From UBA7703 sp963667195 (GTDB taxonomy: Bacteria; Bacillota; Clostridia; Christensenellales; CAG-138), in contig OY762962.1 in the NCBI GenBank assembly GCA_963667195.1, positions 2,356,001 to 2,420,000 of the forward strand: a stretch of 64,000 bases of DNA, written 5' to 3'. A program made the translations under genes and the position numbers. The notes below the pieces were generated by a model. That model was not told where the DNA came from. It ran no database searches and was given only the letters and a program-made list of their open reading frames with translations. Numbering within the stretch: position 1 is the stretch's first letter; the number at the start of each line of letters is the position of its first letter. Shown one piece after another: positions 16,398 to 28,132 of the stretch.

Positions 16398-19300
16398 ATG
16401 AAGAAAGCCACCCTCTGGCGGCCGGAGTTTGAGCATGATGCCTGTGGAACCGGCTTCATCGCGCATAAAAACGGGTTGCGCTCGCACGCGATTATCACCG
16501 ACGCACTGGAAATTTTGGTACGCCTGGCGCATCGCGGCGGAACGGGGTCTGATCCCGACACCGGCGACGGCGCGGGCGTGCTTTTGCAGTTACCGGACGC
16601 GTTCTTTCGCAAACAGCCGGAGCTTTCGCTCCCGCAGGAGGGCGAATACGCCGTCGGCATGTTCTTTTTGCCGCTGGAAGCGGAGGTTTGCGCCCTCGCG
16701 CAGACGGAGATTGAAGCAATCGCCAGAGAGGAGGCGTTTACCTGCATCGGCTGGAGAACGGTGCCGACGAACCTGCACGCCTGCGGCTATGGCGCCTGGG
16801 CAAACGTGCCGACCGTCAAGCAACTGTTCCTTACCTGGACGGAAGACGATCTGCCTGCCGATGTGCGCCTCTTTGTGCTGAGAAAGCGCATTGAAAAGGC
16901 GATGAAGGAGCAGGGCAGGGACGTCTATGTGCCGAGCCTTTCGAATAAAACCATCGTCTACAAGGGCATGATGCAGGCCTGGCAGGTCTCCGACTTTTAC
17001 CCGGATTTGCTGGAAGAGGAGTTCGTCTCCGGCATCGCGTTGGTGCATTCGCGCTATTCCACCAACACATTCCCCAACTGGGAGCGCGCGCAGCCGTTTC
17101 GCATGGTCGCGCACAACGGCGAGATCAACACGCTCAAAGGCTGCGAACACGCGGTGCTCGCCGCGTCCGCCGCGATGGACGGCGGCAGACTGAAGAAGCG
17201 CTTTGCGGATATTTTGCCGATTCTGGATACGGACGGCAGCGATTCGACCAAGTTTGATAACCTACTGGAGTTTCTCGTCGTCGCGGGCAGATCGCTTCCG
17301 CAGGCGTTGTTTATGATGATGCCCGGCCCGTGGTCAAAGGACCCGACGATGGACGAAAACCAGCGCGAATTCTTCCGCTATGCCGCGTGCCTCATGACGC
17401 CATGGGACGGCCCCGCCGCGATGTGCTTTACGGACGGTCGTCAGGTCGGCGCGGTGCTGGATCGAAACGGCCTTCGTCCTGCGCGCTGGGTGCTCACAAA
17501 GGACGATATCCTCGTGCTCGCTTCCGAAAGCGGTGTGGTCGACATCCTGCCTTCGGACGTCGTGCGGCGCGGTCGCCTCGGCCCGAACCAGATGCTGCTG
17601 CTCGACACCGAAACAGGCGAGCTGTTGGAGGATCAGGCGATCAAGGATCGCTATCTCGACGGCCCGTGGAAGCAGTGGCTCAAGCAGCAGGTTATCGAGC
17701 TTGCGGAAGCGCACTACGAGCGCAAGAGCGAGCCGAACACGAACCCGACGAAGCTGCAAAACATCTTTGGTTGGACGTATGAAGACCGCATGCTGACCGT
17801 GCTTCCCATCGCGCAGACGGGGCTTGATCCCGTTGGCTCCATGGGTTACGACGCGCCGATTGCGGTGCTGTCCGAGCGCCCGCAGCCGCTGTTCCACTAT
17901 TTTAAACAACTCTTCGCGCAGGTGACGAACCCGCCGATCGACGCGATTCAGGAAGAGTGCGTGGTCGGTATGGACGTGTTCCTCGGCCCGAACGGAGACC
18001 CCACGCTGGATCAGCCGGACAACTGCCGCAAGATTCACATGTCGTCGCCCATCCTGCAAACCGCGAATCTGGAACGGCTGCTCTCCGGTATCCCCGGCTT
18101 TGGAGCGGCGCAGCTCGACATGGTGTTTGACCCGAAACTAGGGCTGGAAGCGGGCTTGGATACGCTCTTTGCCGCGGCGGAACAGGCGATTCGTCGCGGG
18201 AACTCGATCCTCGTGCTCACCGACCGCAAGGCGAGCGAGACGCTGGTGCCGATTCCTTCGCTGCTCGCGACTGCGGGCGTTCACCATCACCTGATTCGCA
18301 AGGGGCTCCGCGGTGGCTGCTCGCTGATCGTGGACAGCTATGAACCGCGAGAGGTGCACCACGTTGCGTGCCTCGTGGGCTACGGCGCGAAGGGTATCCA
18401 CCTGCGCGGCGTCAACGAGGCAGTGGAGGCGCTCTACGACGAAGGGCATCTGGAAGGCGTCACGCTGGAAGAAGCCATGGAGCACGTCTACCACGGCTAC
18501 GACCACGGCATCCTCAAGGTGATGAGCAAGATGGGCATCTCCTGCGTGGATGGCTACCACAACGCGCAGATTTTCGAGGCGCTGGGGCTTTCGCAGGAGC
18601 TGGTCGATCGCTTCTTTACCGGCACGGTCACGCGCGTCGGCGGCATGTCGCTGGAAGATCTCGAACGCGAGATTTTGCGGCACCACAAAGAGGTGCTGAC
18701 GGCTCCGATCAACGAGCTGCCCTCCGGTGGACGGTTCCAATACAAGAAGGATGGCGAGCACCACCTCTATAATCCGCAGACGATCCACCTGCTGCAAACC
18801 GCGGTTCGCACGGGGGATTACGCCCTGTTCAAAGAATACGTCAAGCACATGGAAGGCGACGCGCCCGTTTCGCTTCGCAACCTGCTTGGCTTTACGAAAT
18901 GCCAGCCGATTCCGATTGAGGAAGTCGAGCCGGTGGAAAAGATTGTCCGCCGATTCAAGACGGGCGCTATGAGCTACGGCTCCATCAGCAAGGAAGCGCA
19001 CGAGTGTATCGCGCTTGCGATGAACCAGCTCGGCGGCAAAAGCAACTCCGGCGAGGGCGGCGAGGCGCAGGAGCGTCTCTTTACCGACCGCAACAGCGCG
19101 ATCAAGCAGATCGCGTCCGGGCGGTTTGGGGTCACCGGCCCGTATCTTGCCTCGGCTAAAGAGATTCAGATCAAAATGGCGCAGGGCGCAAAGCCCGGCG
19201 AAGGCGGACAGTTGCCCGCAGGCAAGGTTTACCCCAGCGTCGCGCGCACGCGGCACTCGACACCCGGCGTGGGGCTCATTTCACCGCCTCCGCACCACGA

Positions 19301-20888
19301 CATCTACTCGATTGAGGATTTGGCGCAGCTGATCTTTGACCTCAAGAACGCGAATCCCGACGCGCGCATCAACGTCAAGCTCGTCTCCGAGGCGGGCGTT
19401 GGCACCGTTGCGGCGGGCGTTGCCAAAGGCGGCGCGGACGTGATCCTCATCTCCGGCTACGACGGCGGCACAGGCGCCAGCCCGCGCACGAGCATCCAGC
19501 ACGCGGGCTTGCCGTGGGAGCTGGGTCTCGCCGAAACGCACCAAACGCTGATTGCAAACGGCCTTCGCGGCAGAGTCCGCGTGGAGACGGACGGCAAACT
19601 CATGACCGGACGCGACATCGCCATTGCGGCGCTGTTGGGTGCGGAGGAGTTCGGTTTTGCAACGCTGCCGCTGGTCTCCATCGGCTGCGTGATGATGCGT
19701 GTTTGTAATCTCGATACCTGCCCGGTGGGCGTGGCAACGCAAAACCCCGCGCTTCGCTCGCGCTTTAGCGGCAAGCCCGAATACGTGATCAACCTCATGC
19801 GCTTCCTCGCGCAAAACCTGCGCGAGATGATGGCGGAGCTTGGTTTCCAGACCGTCGATAAGATGGTCGGCATGGCGGGGCATCTCGCGCAGGTTAAGCA
19901 GTCGCCCAAGACGGACGGCGTTGACCTCAGCGAGCTGATCCCCGGCGACCAACCGCTGCCCTGGCGCGACCTCAAGCCCGTCAAGGACGACCACAACCGC
20001 CTCTTCCACGACATGGTTCGCTCGCTCGTCGAGCAGGGCGATGCGCTGGTCAAGCGCCCGATCTGCAACACCGAGCGCGCGGTGGCCACCCGCGTTTCCG
20101 CGTTTATCAGCAAAGAATACGGAAGGCTGCCCGATGGTCGCGTGCGCTTTGAGTTCAACGGCACGGCAGGACAGAGCTTTGGCGCGTTCGCGACCGCCGG
20201 CATCGAGCTGACCATCGTCGGCGACACCAACGACTACCTCGGCAAGGGACTCTGCGGCGCGAGAATCATCGTCAAAGCGCCGGATGACGCGGGTTGGTCG
20301 AGCAAGGACAACCTGCTCACCGGAAACGTCGCGATGTTTGGAGCGACGGATGGCGAGCTGTATCTCGCAGGTCGCGCGGGCGAGCGCTTCTGCGTTCGCA
20401 ACAGCGGCGCGCTCGCGGTCTGCGAAGGCGTCGGCGACCACGGCTGCGAATACATGACCGGCGGCACGGCTGTGATCTTAGGCCCTGTCGGCAGAAACTT
20501 TGCCAGCGGCATGAGCGGCGGCATCGCGTATGTGCTGGACGACGGCAACCTTTCGCGGATGGTGAACCGTAAACTTGTGGCTCTTTACGAACTAGACGCG
20601 CTGGATCTCGTGATGCTGCACAAGCACCTGACGAACCACGTGAAGTACACCGGCTCCAAGATTGCCACGCGCATCCTCGAAAAGTGGCCGACCACCCACG
20701 CGAAGTTTGTCAAGGTGCTGCCGCACGACTACCGCGAGATGCTGGACGCCATCGACGTTGCCGAGCGTGAGGGCTTGGAAGGCGACGATATGCTGGAGCG
20801 CGCGTTCCTGCTCAAGACGGGCAAGGGACTGGCGGCCGCCAAGGAAGCCCTGCGCGGCAAGCCGGACGCGACCGACTGGACGCTGTAA
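16398..20888 (+). CDS. gltB: Glutamate synthase large subunit
   Basis: About 1496 residues with the full GltB order: N-terminal class II glutamine amidotransferase beginning FEHDACGTGFIAHKNG, central domain, FMN/3Fe-4S synthase domain (KPGEGGQLPAGKVYP, and CNLDTCPVGVATQNP carrying Fe-S cysteines) and C-terminal beta-helix GXGXG domain. It makes two glutamates from glutamine and 2-oxoglutarate. The nucleophile becomes Cys16 after removal of a short propeptide. The ATG at 16398 with GGGGG close upstream fits family length. An alternative ATG at 16287 (ribosome site GGGAG) would add a 37-residue Gln/Asn-rich extension. The small subunit follows at 51 bases. Confidence 0.94.
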   Translation: MKKATLWRPEFEHDACGTGFIAHKNGLRSHAIITDALEILVRLAHRGGTGSDPDTGDGAGVLLQLPDAFFRKQPELSLPQEGEYAVGMFFLPLEAEVCALAQTEIEAIAREEAFTCIGWRTVPTNLHACGYGAWANVPTVKQLFLTWTEDDLPADVRLFVLRKRIEKAMKEQGRDVYVPSLSNKTIVYKGMMQAWQVSDFYPDLLEEEFVSGIALVHSRYSTNTFPNWERAQPFRMVAHNGEINTLKGCEHAVLAASAAMDGGRLKKRFADILPILDTDGSDSTKFDNLLEFLVVAGRSLPQALFMMMPGPWSKDPTMDENQREFFRYAACLMTPWDGPAAMCFTDGRQVGAVLDRNGLRPARWVLTKDDILVLASESGVVDILPSDVVRRGRLGPNQMLLLDTETGELLEDQAIKDRYLDGPWKQWLKQQVIELAEAHYERKSEPNTNPTKLQNIFGWTYEDRMLTVLPIAQTGLDPVGSMGYDAPIAVLSERPQPLFHYFKQLFAQVTNPPIDAIQEECVVGMDVFLGPNGDPTLDQPDNCRKIHMSSPILQTANLERLLSGIPGFGAAQLDMVFDPKLGLEAGLDTLFAAAEQAIRRGNSILVLTDRKASETLVPIPSLLATAGVHHHLIRKGLRGGCSLIVDSYEPREVHHVACLVGYGAKGIHLRGVNEAVEALYDEGHLEGVTLEEAMEHVYHGYDHGILKVMSKMGISCVDGYHNAQIFEALGLSQELVDRFFTGTVTRVGGMSLEDLEREILRHHKEVLTAPINELPSGGRFQYKKDGEHHLYNPQTIHLLQTAVRTGDYALFKEYVKHMEGDAPVSLRNLLGFTKCQPIPIEEVEPVEKIVRRFKTGAMSYGSISKEAHECIALAMNQLGGKSNSGEGGEAQERLFTDRNSAIKQIASGRFGVTGPYLASAKEIQIKMAQGAKPGEGGQLPAGKVYPSVARTRHSTPGVGLISPPPHHDIYSIEDLAQLIFDLKNANPDARINVKLVSEAGVGTVAAGVAKGGADVILISGYDGGTGASPRTSIQHAGLPWELGLAETHQTLIANGLRGRVRVETDGKLMTGRDIAIAALLGAEEFGFATLPLVSIGCVMMRVCNLDTCPVGVATQNPALRSRFSGKPEYVINLMRFLAQNLREMMAELGFQTVDKMVGMAGHLAQVKQSPKTDGVDLSELIPGDQPLPWRDLKPVKDDHNRLFHDMVRSLVEQGDALVKRPICNTERAVATRVSAFISKEYGRLPDGRVRFEFNGTAGQSFGAFATAGIELTIVGDTNDYLGKGLCGARIIVKAPDDAGWSSKDNLLTGNVAMFGATDGELYLAGRAGERFCVRNSGALAVCEGVGDHGCEYMTGGTAVILGPVGRNFASGMSGGIAYVLDDGNLSRMVNRKLVALYELDALDLVMLHKHLTNHVKYTGSKIATRILEKWPTTHAKFVKVLPHDYREMLDAIDVAEREGLEGDDMLERAFLLKTGKGLAAAKEALRGKPDATDWTL

Positions 20889-20939
20889 GGCGAAAAGACG
20901 GATCATTTGGCTGAGTCGAGCGGAAGGAGAAAGAGAAGA

Positions 20940-22370
20940 ATGGGAAAACTGACCGGTTTTTTAGAATATGATCGAAAGACTGCCGAGGAGCTCTGCGCGC
21001 AGGAGCGCATCCAGAATTGGGATGCCTTCCACCCAGCGCAGACCGAGGAGGAGATTGAGCAGCAGGCTGCGCGGTGCATGAACTGCGGCGTTCCGTTTTG
21101 CCACGCGGGCGTGAGCTGGCGCGGCATCGGCTCCGGCTGCACGCTTGGGAACCTGATTCCCGAATGGAACCACCTTGTGTTCAAAGGACATTTTGAAGAG
21201 GCGTACCGCAGGCTCGAAAAGACGAATCTGCTGCACGAGTGCACCTCCCGCGTATGCCCGGCGCTCTGCGAGGGTGCCTGCACCTGCGGCATGAACGGCG
21301 AGCCGGTTGCAATCCGCGAAGTCGAGCGCTTCCTGAGCGACATGGCGTGGGAAAAGGGGTGGGTCGTGCCGAGGCCGCCGAAGGAGCGCGTAGGAAAGAG
21401 CGTCGCCGTGATCGGTTCCGGCCCTGCGGGACTCACTGCCGCGCATTTGCTCAACCAGAGCGGAGTCACCGTGACCGTATTCGAAAAGTCGGAGGAGCCT
21501 GGCGGACTATTGATGTTCGGCATTCCGAATATGAAGCTGCCCAAGGAGCGCGTGCGCCAGCGCGTGGAAATCCTCAAGCAGGAAGGAATCACGTTTGTCT
21601 GCAATACGGATGTCGGAAACGACATGCCCGTCTCCGAGCTGGACAAGTTTGACGCCGTGGTGCTCTGCAGCGGCGCGGGTCAGCCGCGCGATCTTTCGGT
21701 CACAGGGCGCAACCTGCCGGGCGTACGCTTCGCCGTGCCGTTTCTCGCGGACGCGACGCGCCGCCTGCTCGCGGGAGAGACAGAGGACAAGCCGCTCGCG
21801 GGCAGAAAGGTCGTCGTCATCGGCGGCGGAGACACGGGCAACGACTGCGTCGCCACCAGCATCCGCCTCGGCGCGAACTCGGTCATCCAGCTCGAGATCA
21901 TGCCGCCCTCGCCGGAGACGCGCGCGCTGGACAACCCCTGGCCGCGCTGGCCGATCGTGCTCAAGACCGACTACGGTCAACAGGAGGCGATCTGGCTCTA
22001 CGGCAGAGACCCCAGAACGTTTGAAATCACCGCCGTGTCCATCATCGGCAACGAGACGAGCGGTGTCACCGGCATCGAGACCGCACAGGTGGAGTGGGTG
22101 ACGACGGAGCGTGGACGCGTTCCCAAGCAGATCGAGTCCACCATCCGTAAACAACCCGCGACGGATGTGCTCATCGCGATGGGCTTCGTCGGCGCGGAGA
22201 CATATCTGCCGGGCGCTCTCAATATTACGCTGGACAAGACGGCGTATGCGACCTCGCGCCCCGGCGTGTTTGCCGCGGGAGACATGCGAACGGGTCAGAG
22301 TCTCGTGGTGCGCGCGAGTGCGGACGCGGTGAAGGCCGCGTCGGAAGTGCTCCGTTATCTGGGCATTTAA
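20940..22370 (+). CDS. gltD: Glutamate synthase small subunit
   Basis: This 476-residue flavoprotein supplies electrons from NAD(P)H to GltB. The N-terminal Fe-S domain has ARCMNCGVPFCHAG and SRVCPALCEGACTCG cysteine clusters. The FAD site is VAVIGSGPAGLTAAHLL, and the NAD(P)H site is VVVIGGGDTGNDCVATS. The end ASADAVKAASEVLRYL is typical. The ATG at 20940 follows GGAAGGAGA. A strong terminator lies about 50 bases after the stop, closing a gltBD operon. Confidence 0.95.
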   Translation: MGKLTGFLEYDRKTAEELCAQERIQNWDAFHPAQTEEEIEQQAARCMNCGVPFCHAGVSWRGIGSGCTLGNLIPEWNHLVFKGHFEEAYRRLEKTNLLHECTSRVCPALCEGACTCGMNGEPVAIREVERFLSDMAWEKGWVVPRPPKERVGKSVAVIGSGPAGLTAAHLLNQSGVTVTVFEKSEEPGGLLMFGIPNMKLPKERVRQRVEILKQEGITFVCNTDVGNDMPVSELDKFDAVVLCSGAGQPRDLSVTGRNLPGVRFAVPFLADATRRLLAGETEDKPLAGRKVVVIGGGDTGNDCVATSIRLGANSVIQLEIMPPSPETRALDNPWPRWPIVLKTDYGQQEAIWLYGRDPRTFEITAVSIIGNETSGVTGIETAQVEWVTTERGRVPKQIESTIRKQPATDVLIAMGFVGAETYLPGALNITLDKTAYATSRPGVFAAGDMRTGQSLVVRASADAVKAASEVLRYLGI

Positions 22371-22418
22371 CGAATCAGAACGAACCATTTCCGGTTAACA
22401 TAGAATCATCTATCCATA

Positions 22419-22447
22419 AGCTCGGCCAAGTCGCCGGGCTTTTTTTA
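22419..22447 (+). terminator. Terminator of gltBD
   Basis: A 7-bp stem (22419-22425 with 22434-22440, one G-T pair) and seven Ts. Confidence 0.85.
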
Positions 22448-22528
22448 TGTTGCATTGGTACGAAAACGTTTCAGGTCGGTATATACAAGCTTAATCTCGC
22501 TAAATAACCAACATTTTTTGTCAAAACC

Positions 22529-22557
22529 TGTCACGAATACATAGGTTCGTTTGTCTA
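22529..22557 (+). promoter_or_regulatory. Candidate ECF-sigma promoter for the sigma/anti-sigma operon
   Basis: TGTCAC (22529-22534), 17 bases, then TGTCTA (22552-22557). It resembles the TGTAAC...CGTCTA type of Firmicutes ECF promoters. A matching element lies upstream of the secreted-protein gene at 24590-24991, suggesting autoregulation plus a target. Confidence 0.5.
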
Positions 22558-22586
22558 TATAGTAGTGACAAGAGGAGCAAATCGCG

Positions 22587-23030
22587 GTGAGAAGAAAGGC
22601 CTGCTTGATCTATATTGACTTTCACCCGTGTATCGCTGGTGCGATCTCTCGTTATTGCATGTGTTGCACGGAGGGAAAACGAGAGATTGAGCGGTTTCTT
22701 TGTTCTCTCGTTGCGAGAGGATACACTCACTTTGTGCTCTACATCGAAAAGCCGTCGGACGTATGGATTGCGGAGCTGGTAAGGGGCATGAAGATCACCT
22801 GCTGTGAGGATTTGATCTACTCCATCGGCGTTTGGCAATACGAGGAAGACCCGTGCAACTGGGTAGAGGAGCTTCCCTTTGATTGGGACGCCATCACGAA
22901 AAGCGCATATCACGTCTTTTCACGCAGCAAAGACTGGTATGATACGCGATATCGTGTGGAAAGACTCTATGTTTCTGTTGGTGAAAAATGGTATGATGGC
23001 TGTGATCGGTCGACCACCGGATTGGTGTGA
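22587..23030 (+). CDS. Uncharacterised protein, possibly a divergent DUF1273/YpsA-like SLOG protein
   Basis: The 147-residue protein starts with GTG behind GAGGAG (22572-22577). EIERFLCSLVARGYTHFVL followed by DVWIAELVRGMK resembles the DUF1273/YspA pattern of a helix, GYTHF strand and D-W-AE-V helix that shapes the SLOG nucleotide-binding fold. The SGMALG-like glycine loop is missing (LYIEKPS instead), so ligand binding may be lost. A late ERLYVSVGEKWYDGCDRSTTG matches the family's C-terminal strand and Cys/Arg region only loosely. It is the first gene of the ECF sigma operon, 33 bases ahead of the sigma gene. The fold assignment is tentative. Confidence 0.45.
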   Translation: MRRKACLIYIDFHPCIAGAISRYCMCCTEGKREIERFLCSLVARGYTHFVLYIEKPSDVWIAELVRGMKITCCEDLIYSIGVWQYEEDPCNWVEELPFDWDAITKSAYHVFSRSKDWYDTRYRVERLYVSVGEKWYDGCDRSTTGLV

Positions 23031-23063
23031 TCGGTACGCTTTTTCACGAGGCGGAAACAGTTC

Positions 23064-23600
23064 ATGCAAGAGAAACTTTCTGAGTTGTTTGTAACGCAGT
23101 ATCAGGCTTTGCTTGGGGTCGCGTTTCAACTCACGCGAAATGAGGACGACGCGCTGGACTTGATGCAGGATTTGGCGGAATCGATCGCCAGAAACGACCG
23201 TCCGGCGAACAGCGTCGAACACCCGATGGCGTTTTTTCGCACCTGCCTTCGGCATGCGCGCATCAACTCGCTCAAGAAAGCGGAGCGAGAGATTCCTTCC
23301 GAACCGGAAGTTTTTTCCCAGATTCCCAGCGGAGATTCCGTTGAGGACAGCGCGGTTGGCGAGGCTGCGATGGCATGGCTCCGCCAGGAACTGGCCGCCT
23401 ACTCGCCGGAGATGCGAGAGGCATTTTATCTTTACTATTTCGACGGGTACTCGCTCGACGAAGTGGCAAAGCGACTGAATCTCAACAAAAACACACTCAG
23501 TCAACGGTTTGTTCGAATTCGTAGCAAACTCGTGAAAAATGCAGCGAATCAATCGCTCTTCTTCGCGCTGATGGTTCTGTTCCTGTTGAAACCGAGGTGA
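23064..23600 (+). CDS. ECF-type RNA polymerase sigma factor
   Basis: The 178-residue protein has region 2 (FQLTRNEDDALDLMQDLAES, then AFFRTCLRHARINSLKK) and region 4 (LAAYSPEMREAFYLYYFDGYSLDEVAKRL followed by NKNTLSQRFVRIRSKL), with no region 3, as in ECF sigma factors. The helix-turn-helix in region 4 recognises the -35 element. A short hydrophobic tail (SLFFALMVLFLL) is unusual and might touch the membrane. The next gene encodes a membrane protein of anti-sigma layout 6 bases downstream. TGTCAC/TGTC elements at 22529 and 25036 are the proposed promoters. Confidence 0.88.
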   Translation: MQEKLSELFVTQYQALLGVAFQLTRNEDDALDLMQDLAESIARNDRPANSVEHPMAFFRTCLRHARINSLKKAEREIPSEPEVFSQIPSGDSVEDSAVGEAAMAWLRQELAAYSPEMREAFYLYYFDGYSLDEVAKRLNLNKNTLSQRFVRIRSKLVKNAANQSLFFALMVLFLLKPR

Positions 23601-23606
23601 CATCAT

Positions 23607-24521
23607 TTGAAAAAGCGAATGAGTCAAGAAAAAGCGAGAACATTTCTTCGCGGCCAGCTCTATCGGGTGGACGATCTCTTCGTGCGCTCGGAAAAAGAAG
23701 CCAACGCGATGGCCGCGCAATGCACGGTTTCCGCACGCGCGCTGGTAATGCGTGCGCAGGCGAACTCTGCCTTGCCCGCGGATGCCTGGACCGGGTTTTA
23801 TCGCGCGCTGGACGACGCGGATCAACGGGCACTCGGCGGCTGGCGTGTGAAGCTTCGCGATGTGATGCAGTCGATACGCAGGCACAGGCGCGCGGCTCTT
23901 ACAAGCCTGATTTTCGCGCTGATCCTCGCGTTCTTTACGCTGGTTCCGGCTGGACGCGCAATCGCGGAAGGTATCTTCAACTATGTTTTCACCATCATTG
24001 AAAATCAGCTTCAGATTGATCAGGCGGACGAGAAAGCGCTCTATGAACAGCGCGGATACGATGTGCCGGAAGTGCTCACACCGGAGCAGATCGCGGAGTA
24101 TGGCTATGACGCGGACGGCAACCTCATCATGGAGAAAGAGCCGATCTATTATGACTCCGTCGCGGCGTTTGAGTCCGCCAACAGGCTCGATGCATTTGTG
24201 CCAAACAGCGACAAGCTGACATGCGTAGAGGTGATGGAGAATAACAACATCATCACGGGCAAATCTCTGCACGCAAGTTATCGCACGGCTGACGGTTTGA
24301 CGGTCAACGTGATCGAAAAGTGGTACAAGGGAGACGGTCAAAACGTGTCCTTCCGCGGCGAAATCAAGCAAAAAACGGTGCTCGACGGCAGGATGATGCA
24401 GTACGCAATCGACACGGAAAACGGCTCGTTTGACGGAGTTGTACTGCTGGATGATTCCATCCTTCTGATCTATGCCGACAAAGGCGTTGACCTCGATCTG
24501 ATCTGGGACATCCTGTCATAA
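23607..24521 (+). CDS. Probable membrane-anchored anti-sigma factor
   Basis: The 304-residue protein has a cytoplasmic N-terminal part of about 90 residues, one transmembrane helix (around 95-115, LTSLIFALILAFFTLVP) and a long extracytoplasmic domain of about 190 residues, the standard arrangement for an anti-sigma partner. No zinc-binding HxxxCxxC motif was seen. The extracytoplasmic part resembles a DUF4367-like sensor domain only by layout. The TTG at 23607 is preferred because GAGGTGA ends 6 bases before it; an ATG at 23619 is the alternative. Its role rests mainly on position behind the sigma gene. Confidence 0.65.
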   Translation: MKKRMSQEKARTFLRGQLYRVDDLFVRSEKEANAMAAQCTVSARALVMRAQANSALPADAWTGFYRALDDADQRALGGWRVKLRDVMQSIRRHRRAALTSLIFALILAFFTLVPAGRAIAEGIFNYVFTIIENQLQIDQADEKALYEQRGYDVPEVLTPEQIAEYGYDADGNLIMEKEPIYYDSVAAFESANRLDAFVPNSDKLTCVEVMENNNIITGKSLHASYRTADGLTVNVIEKWYKGDGQNVSFRGEIKQKTVLDGRMMQYAIDTENGSFDGVVLLDDSILLIYADKGVDLDLIWDILS

Positions 24522-24538
24522 GCGAAGGATAGAACAAA

Positions 24539-24567
24539 AGAGTGGCGTATATACGCCACTCTTTTTT
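24539..24567. terminator. Bidirectional terminator
   Basis: A perfect 12+12 base palindrome (24539-24550 and 24551-24562) flanked by A and T runs, between the convergent anti-sigma gene and the secreted-protein gene. Confidence 0.92.
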
Positions 24568-24589
24568 CTTGCGTTTTGTACGCGGGTTC

Positions 24590-24991
24590 TCAGCTAATGG
24601 TATAGTTGCGGGTTCTGCTGGCGGAGGAGGAGACGCTGCCGGTTGCGGTCGCGACGACGCGATAGCTGCCCGCAGAGAGGGTTGCGTTTCTGCTGACGGA
24701 GGCGCTGGTTCCAGTCACGGTATTGCTGCCGGATGTGATCAGCGTCAATGTGGTGCCGACGACGCGATAGAGCTTCACGGTGACCGTGATGGTTTCGCTT
24801 ACGCTCGAAGACGCGCTGCTCCATGCGGTATAGGAACCGCCGCCGTTGTTAGTGAGCCCGCAATCGACGGACAGTGTGGATTCAATCGCGTCCTGCGTGA
24901 CGCGATGCGAATCCGGCGCAAGCGCGAATGTGCTTCCGGTATAGGCGAGGCAAAGGACCATGATCAGGGCGGCTAACAGTTTCTTCTTCAT
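24590..24991 (-). CDS. Small secreted protein of unknown function
   Basis: This 133-residue protein begins with a signal peptide (MKKKLLAALIMVLCLAYTGS, cleavage near TFALA). The mature part is rich in Ser, Thr, Val and Gly, with predicted beta strands such as TITVTVKLYRVVG and YRVVATATGSV, resembling a single immunoglobulin-like or adhesin-like beta sandwich. Two cysteines are absent except one at the start of the mature region. The upstream region carries a TGTCAC-N16-TGTCAT element like the one ahead of the ECF operon, so it may belong to that sigma factor's regulon. The function is not recognised. Confidence 0.72.
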   Translation of the reverse strand: MKKKLLAALIMVLCLAYTGSTFALAPDSHRVTQDAIESTLSVDCGLTNNGGGSYTAWSSASSSVSETITVTVKLYRVVGTTLTLITSGSNTVTGTSASVSRNATLSAGSYRVVATATGSVSSSASRTRNYTIS

Positions 24992-25035
24992 ACATACATC
25001 TCCATTTCTTTAGTACGGTTTCACCGTCTGCTGTT

Positions 25036-25063
25036 ATGACAAGCAAACACGGAAAACGTGACA
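25036..25063 (-). promoter_or_regulatory. Candidate ECF-sigma promoter of the secreted-protein gene
   Basis: On the minus strand TGTCAC (25058-25063) and TGTCAT (25036-25041) are 16 bases apart, mirroring the element at 22529-22557. Flanking TTTG/TTGTC bases also agree. Confidence 0.48.
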
Positions 25064-25135
25064 TAGAGAAATTCGCATAATATGTCTATCTTCATCGAAG
25101 AATGTATATAATTTCAGATTGAGTGCGGTTTCTCG

Positions 25136-25179
25136 CGGAAAAGAAAAGCACCGGCAAGATTGACTCCCTTGCCGGTGCT
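25136..25179 (-). terminator. Terminator of the copper ATPase gene
   Basis: A 12-bp stem (25147-25158 with 25168-25179) with a T-rich tail on the minus strand (25136-25146). Confidence 0.9.
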
Positions 25180-25201
25180 CGTTTACATGGAATTAGTTGT
25201 C

Positions 25202-27679
<2,478 letters not shown>

Positions 27680-27762
27680 GGTTTGCACCTCCATAAGGGT
27701 CTAATCCTATTATACAGGCTTTGACCATGAAGTCTGTGTAAAAAAGCACAGATTCGGATCGG

Positions 27763-28132
27763 TCAGCGAAAAAGATGCTGGATCATCTCCTGCAAATCCT
27801 CGCCAAGCCCACACGCCTGTTCGCCGTTTTCGCGCACGGGTCTCTCACAAAGTAGCTTGTATCCCTCCGGTGCGCCAATCGGACGCGCCATAGAGATCGA
27901 CATAGAGATAATCCGTCCTATGCGGGCATCCGGCAGGCATCACCTCGTACAGATCGATGGGATGCCCTGTTTCGGGCGAAAGGTTGGAGCCGATGCGCCG
28001 AATCTGAGGAGGGAGCTTTTCTCCGATGACGCGCAGGTTTTCGATATAGATACGTTCCTCGTCAAAGCCGACAACATGGATCGGGCTATGCAACGAGAAC
28101 CCGTAACCTTCGCGGTTACGTTTGGTACACAT
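27763..28132 (-). pseudogene. Small hypothetical gene, apparently frameshifted near 27875
   Basis: An ORF of 95 residues starts at 28132 (28132 to 27845) with a strong AAAGGAGG upstream. It reads coherently (IRRIGSNLSPETGHPIDLYEV, then HRTDYLYVDLYGASDW) and then ends shortly after in an unconvincing tail. In another frame the sequence continues with APEGYKLLCERPVRENG and stops at 27763. The joined reading DW-R-APEGYKLL looks like one original protein of roughly 120 residues. Either a small indel near 27870-27880 disrupted the gene, or it is an assembly error, or a second ORF (27763-27891) overlaps. No family was recognised. Short Cys-containing motifs do not settle a function. Confidence 0.5.
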
